64,000 nt of DNA from Fen-1298 sp963833465 (GTDB lineage: Bacteria > Bacteroidota > Ignavibacteria > UBA10030). The notes below the pieces were generated by a model, which saw nothing but the letters and a program-made list of their open reading frames with translations, made no database searches and was not told the DNA's origin. Position numbers and translations under genes: made by a program. How positions within the stretch are numbered: position 1 is the stretch's first letter; every line of letters starts with the position of its first letter. The stretch spans positions 1,054,001 through 1,118,000 of the forward strand of contig CAWHXW010000003.1 of assembly GCA_963833465.1 (NCBI GenBank), in the 5' to 3' direction. Below, piece by piece: positions 61,004 to 64,000 of this stretch.

Positions 61004-63427
61004 TCACAACCCGTTATCATACTGCAATGTTTTCTCTTTTTGTTTCTTTGCCGGTTGACCGAAATGATACATGATGCCGATATAAAATATTTGAGTGTCA
61101 CGGTTCGTGATCGTGTTTTCGAGAAGCAGCGGAGTATCAAGGTTTATTTCTCTTTTGAGTGTTTTTAAAATGTCTGAGAATGTCATGACCAATGAGAACT
61201 TATCATCAAAAATATCCTGTCGTACTCCAAAATTCATCACAAAACTTGGTTTAAATTCTCCCTGCGGTGTTAGTCGCAAAGATCGATAGTTTGTATTCAA
61301 TTGAAACATTGTCGCAGTTGCAAGATTCAGATTGCAATTGAGATTGCTGCTCCAAGAAACCGCTGATTTAGTCCCACTGAACCCAAGATTGGTTGCATCG
61401 ATTTGTTCGTAGAATACATTCGAACCAAGATTCGCTGAGAATGTGTTTCCAATATTTCCAGAGAAAACCATTTCAAATCCGGCTGATTGATCCGAAGCGA
61501 GGTTTTCCTGAGTTGTCAATATTGTTGTGTCGTTCACAATGGATGTGACACGAGTAAATCCATTATATTTATAGCGATAAAATATACTTGGAATAACAGT
61601 TATATTATCATTTTGCCATTGCACACCGAATTCGACGGAATGAATAAATTCCGGTAATAGCTTTGGATTACCTGCACGGAGATTATGTGGATCTTGATAT
61701 TCAGGAAATGGATTTAAGTCGTCTCCTTCAGGCCTGTTTGCACGTCGGCTGTAATTTAATTGCAATTCAAGCAGAGGATTAAGTTTGTAGGATAGATGCA
61801 GTGTTGGATAGAGTTCAAAGTAATTATTAGTAATGGTGGAATCACTTGATATCAAATTTGCATTAATGAACGACTGCTCCACTCTCAGTCCTCCTAGAAA
61901 TGTGAGATCACTAATTCTATTTTCATACGTTGCATAAAACGCATGAATTGTTTCTTTGTATGTAAAGAGTGTCGTTTTTGTTGGGTCTATAAGAAGCTGT
62001 TGCTGAATCGGATCAACGTATGTTCCTAAATAATTCATATCTGTATTGTTAAAGTCACCTGCATAACCGGCATCGAATGATGACCGCTCGCTAAACTTAT
62101 CTGTGTAATCGATAGTGAATTGCTTTTGATTCGCATATTGATAGAGGCGCATGTTATCGTATGTTGATGGGATTGTTGGAAATCGATAGGCATCGGTATA
62201 GTGGTCGTCTTCCTGCTCGGGTTGTTCGGAAACAGTAAATTCAGCCCGGAGTTTATGTTCATCACCACCAAAATCATACTGGAAGTATACATTTCCTCCA
62301 TCTTCATTCTCATATTCCGGATCGTAGCGAAGGCGATCATAGATTTCTGTTGGAATGCCATTGAAATCCATGGTCGTTTCTGTTAATGTTCCGGTTCGCA
62401 AAAAGCTACGATGTCGGTAATGGCCTGAAATACCAAAATCATCCATTGCATCGAGATGATAATCCAGTCCAAGTGAAACAATATGCGAGACTGGGCGGGC
62501 ATAGGTATTGCCATCTTCATTGTGGTAACCGGATAATCGTAAAGTTGTGGAATCAAATTGTGTCTGTCTGTCAGTTGTAAACATATTGCGTTCATCTTGT
62601 CGGAAACTGTAGCTTCCATAGATATTAAAAGTTCCAGGATTATAATTGAGGTTGATGCTTGCATTGTAACGGTCGTGGTTACCGGCGTTTGCACTCACGG
62701 TTCCATTTAATCCGGTGCCAACGTCTTTTTTCAAAACGATATTGATGATTCCTGATGTTCCATCGGGTTTGTATTTTGCAGAGGGATTAGTAATTACTTC
62801 GATTCGTTCGATGGAGTTTGCCGGCATTTGCTGCAATACTTCTGCTCTGTTTTTCCCCATCAAGGGTGAAGGCTTGCCATTGAGAAGAATGAGTACATTT
62901 TCTGAGCCGCGTAAGCTGACAGTACCGTCGATATCGACTTGAATAGAGGGAATGTTCTGTAATAAATCGCTTGCCGATCCTGTCTTGCTTAAAATATCCT
63001 GTTGAACATTATAAATCTTTCGATCAATCGAGTTGACGAATGTGGTCCGTTGTGAAGTCACTGTCACATCGCCAACACTTAAGGAAGTCTCTTTTAATGA
63101 TATATTCCCGAAGGTGATGTTTCGGTGTTTGTTGTCAATCTTGAAATTTGCAGATTGTTTCTCTTCATATCCTAATATGCTGTATCTGATAAAGAATATT
63201 CCATCAGGAACAGTCACGATTTCAAATTTGCCCTTATTATCGGTAACAGATCCTGTGATAAGTGAACTATCCGCTTGATTCATGACAACAACATTGACGA
63301 ATTCTAAAGGTTTCTTTGTCGATTCGATAATAACCGTTCCGGTGATGCTACCTTTAATGTGGTTTTGTGCAATAAGATAAGTTGAACATAGAATGAAGAG
63401 GAGAAGGAGATTGTGAGGTTTTATCAT
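61004..63427 (-). CDS. TonB-dependent-receptor-like outer-membrane protein
   Basis: An 807-residue protein with signal peptide (LLLLFILCSTYLIAQ). Residues 25-110 are a CarboxypepD_reg-like domain (GSITGTVIIESTKKPLEFVN). The plug follows (about 140-230: DLLQNIPSIQVDIDGTVSLR, RIEVITNPSAKYKPDGTSGI), then a large beta-barrel of the OMP_b-brl_3 type, ending with a glutamine/lysine-rich tail after YIGIMYHFG. No SusD partner is adjacent, so it is not a classical PUL pair. It may take up a siderophore or peptide or act as a simple barrel; the ligand is unknown. Confidence 0.88.
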   Translation of the reverse strand: MIKPHNLLLLFILCSTYLIAQNHIKGSITGTVIIESTKKPLEFVNVVVMNQADSSLITGSVTDNKGKFEIVTVPDGIFFIRYSILGYEEKQSANFKIDNKHRNITFGNISLKETSLSVGDVTVTSQRTTFVNSIDRKIYNVQQDILSKTGSASDLLQNIPSIQVDIDGTVSLRGSENVLILLNGKPSPLMGKNRAEVLQQMPANSIERIEVITNPSAKYKPDGTSGIINIVLKKDVGTGLNGTVSANAGNHDRYNASINLNYNPGTFNIYGSYSFRQDERNMFTTDRQTQFDSTTLRLSGYHNEDGNTYARPVSHIVSLGLDYHLDAMDDFGISGHYRHRSFLRTGTLTETTMDFNGIPTEIYDRLRYDPEYENEDGGNVYFQYDFGGDEHKLRAEFTVSEQPEQEDDHYTDAYRFPTIPSTYDNMRLYQYANQKQFTIDYTDKFSERSSFDAGYAGDFNNTDMNYLGTYVDPIQQQLLIDPTKTTLFTYKETIHAFYATYENRISDLTFLGGLRVEQSFINANLISSDSTITNNYFELYPTLHLSYKLNPLLELQLNYSRRANRPEGDDLNPFPEYQDPHNLRAGNPKLLPEFIHSVEFGVQWQNDNITVIPSIFYRYKYNGFTRVTSIVNDTTILTTQENLASDQSAGFEMVFSGNIGNTFSANLGSNVFYEQIDATNLGFSGTKSAVSWSSNLNCNLNLATATMFQLNTNYRSLRLTPQGEFKPSFVMNFGVRQDIFDDKFSLVMTFSDILKTLKREINLDTPLLLENTITNRDTQIFYIGIMYHFGQPAKKQKEKTLQYDNGL

Positions 63428-63639
63428 TAAATACGGTTGCTAATTTTAATGTATGTGGTGCGGGTATTGTTTCGCTCTGCGTGAATTCAAACATAAAATA
63501 CGAAAATAAGATGAATAATTGATGAAAGACGGATGAATATGCGCTCACTTTTATTTACTCTTCAAAAATTATGTAAATTTGATGTATAATGAAATCCAAG
63601 CGCTTCATTGGCATGTAAATATAACCAAGGAATCAGATC

Positions 63640-64000
63640 ATGGTCCACTTGAGTAGGAAATGGTTAATTTGTTTTTTTTCACTTTATAGCACATTCATAC
63701 CATCGCATAGTTTTGCCAATGAGAATATCAAGGATTCTTCTCTCATTCCTATTACCACAGTCTTTTACGGAATGGATCGGAATTTCATTAGTTCGCTTTC
63801 CTATAATTATGGTCTTAATTACCTGTTGGCGGGAGCAGGAACATACGGAATTGTGAAGAGTGGAATCGATTGGAGTTGGTACCGAAATGCACAAGACCAC
63901 AAATGGATTTCGCAAATAGGTTTTATGTCCGTAGGTGTTGGCCCGCTTGCATCGGTTGCTGTTCCTGTTGGATTATACATCTATGGAAGGTCAAACGAGA
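63640..64000 (+). CDS. PAP2-type protein, N-terminal part only
   Basis: Open from ATG 63640 (AAGGA 10 bases upstream) to the window end, 120 codons. It has a signal-like start (WLICFFSLYSTFIPSHSFA) and a hydrophobic pattern with SGIDWSWYR, GVGPLASVAVPVGLYIYGR, as in the first part of PAP2-family phosphatases of this group. The catalytic motifs would lie outside the window, so the call is tentative. It diverges from the receptor gene with a 213-base promoter region. Confidence 0.6.
   Translation, partial: MVHLSRKWLICFFSLYSTFIPSHSFANENIKDSSLIPITTVFYGMDRNFISSLSYNYGLNYLLAGAGTYGIVKSGIDWSWYRNAQDHKWISQIGFMSVGVGPLASVAVPVGLYIYGRSNE

Noticed and set aside
61004..63427. A SusC/SusD polysaccharide uptake pair
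   Set aside because: No SusD-like lipoprotein is adjacent, and the barrel resembles the OMP_b-brl_3 type rather than SusC.

Overview
This 64 kb window looks like a chromosome of a polysaccharide-degrading member of the Bacteroidota/Ignavibacteriota group, carrying an integrated mobile element. The lineage guess rests on type IX secretion (T9SS) C-terminal sorting domains (NYPNPFNPST and a KMLLLK tail), a CarboxypepD_reg/TonB-dependent receptor, a FucP-type transporter, DUF6057 and the low-to-moderate GC. It is an inference, because no rRNA gene is present.

Layout. 1-5 kb: a truncated DUF4380-like gene, a DUF362/T9SS protein and a LacI-type repressor, all on the minus strand. 5.3-12.6 kb: a GH115 alpha-glucuronidase, a sugar-nucleotidyltransferase and a large GHMP-kinase/UDP-sugar pyrophosphorylase fusion. 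Two perfect LacI-type operators lie between repressor and GH115. 12.8-17.9 kb: housekeeping genes (YbaB, RecR, two paralogous lipoproteins, PheA, FtsX), a sorting-domain lipoprotein and an outer-membrane barrel. 17.9-19.3 kb is non-coding and holds a solitary type I-C-like CRISPR repeat and REP-like palindromes. 19.3-24.5 kb: a hybrid histidine kinase with eight PAS domains, followed by five consecutive stem-loops. 25.3-33.1 kb: a sugar locus (LacI regulator with tandem operators, epimerase, nucleotidyltransferase/GHMP kinase, mutarotase, FucP symporter, frameshifted GH51, CE1-type esterase). With GH115 it suggests use of glucuronoarabinoxylan and salvage of the released sugars. 33.2-39.5 kb: membrane and DUF proteins, a twice-frameshifted DUF6057 gene with a decayed second copy nearby, a PD40/CxxCH lipoprotein and a Rid-family protein.

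40.2-59.3 kb: tRNA-Cys and tRNA-Leu, then a tyrosine integrase and what I read as an integrated non-viral or satellite-like element: primase-helicase, LexA-like HTH, Mu Gam homologue, ATP-dependent DNA ligase, WGR protein and RadC. No capsid or tail genes are seen. It carries two unusual cargo modules. (1) A tight four-gene operon of a ClpB-like AAA+ ATPase, two different dynamin-like GTPases and a small protein (45.9-51.0 kb), a candidate undescribed defence or membrane-remodelling system. (2) A compact ubiquitin-like conjugation cluster (55.6-58.6 kb): a ThiS/MoaD/Ub-fold protein ending GGNN, a coiled-coil plus E2/RWD-like protein, a Cys-rich protein, a JAMM peptidase and a ThiF/E1. Hairpins followed by T-runs sit between genes of the long leftward transcript, and a complex pseudoknot-capable inverted-repeat region lies at 52.1-52.25 kb.

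59.5-64 kb: two PAP2-like phosphatases (one partial) flank a small membrane protein and a TonB-type receptor. Six gene interruptions, in both host and element, all have the same polarity (one surplus base). This points either to systematic assembly insertions or, less likely, to frameshifting.
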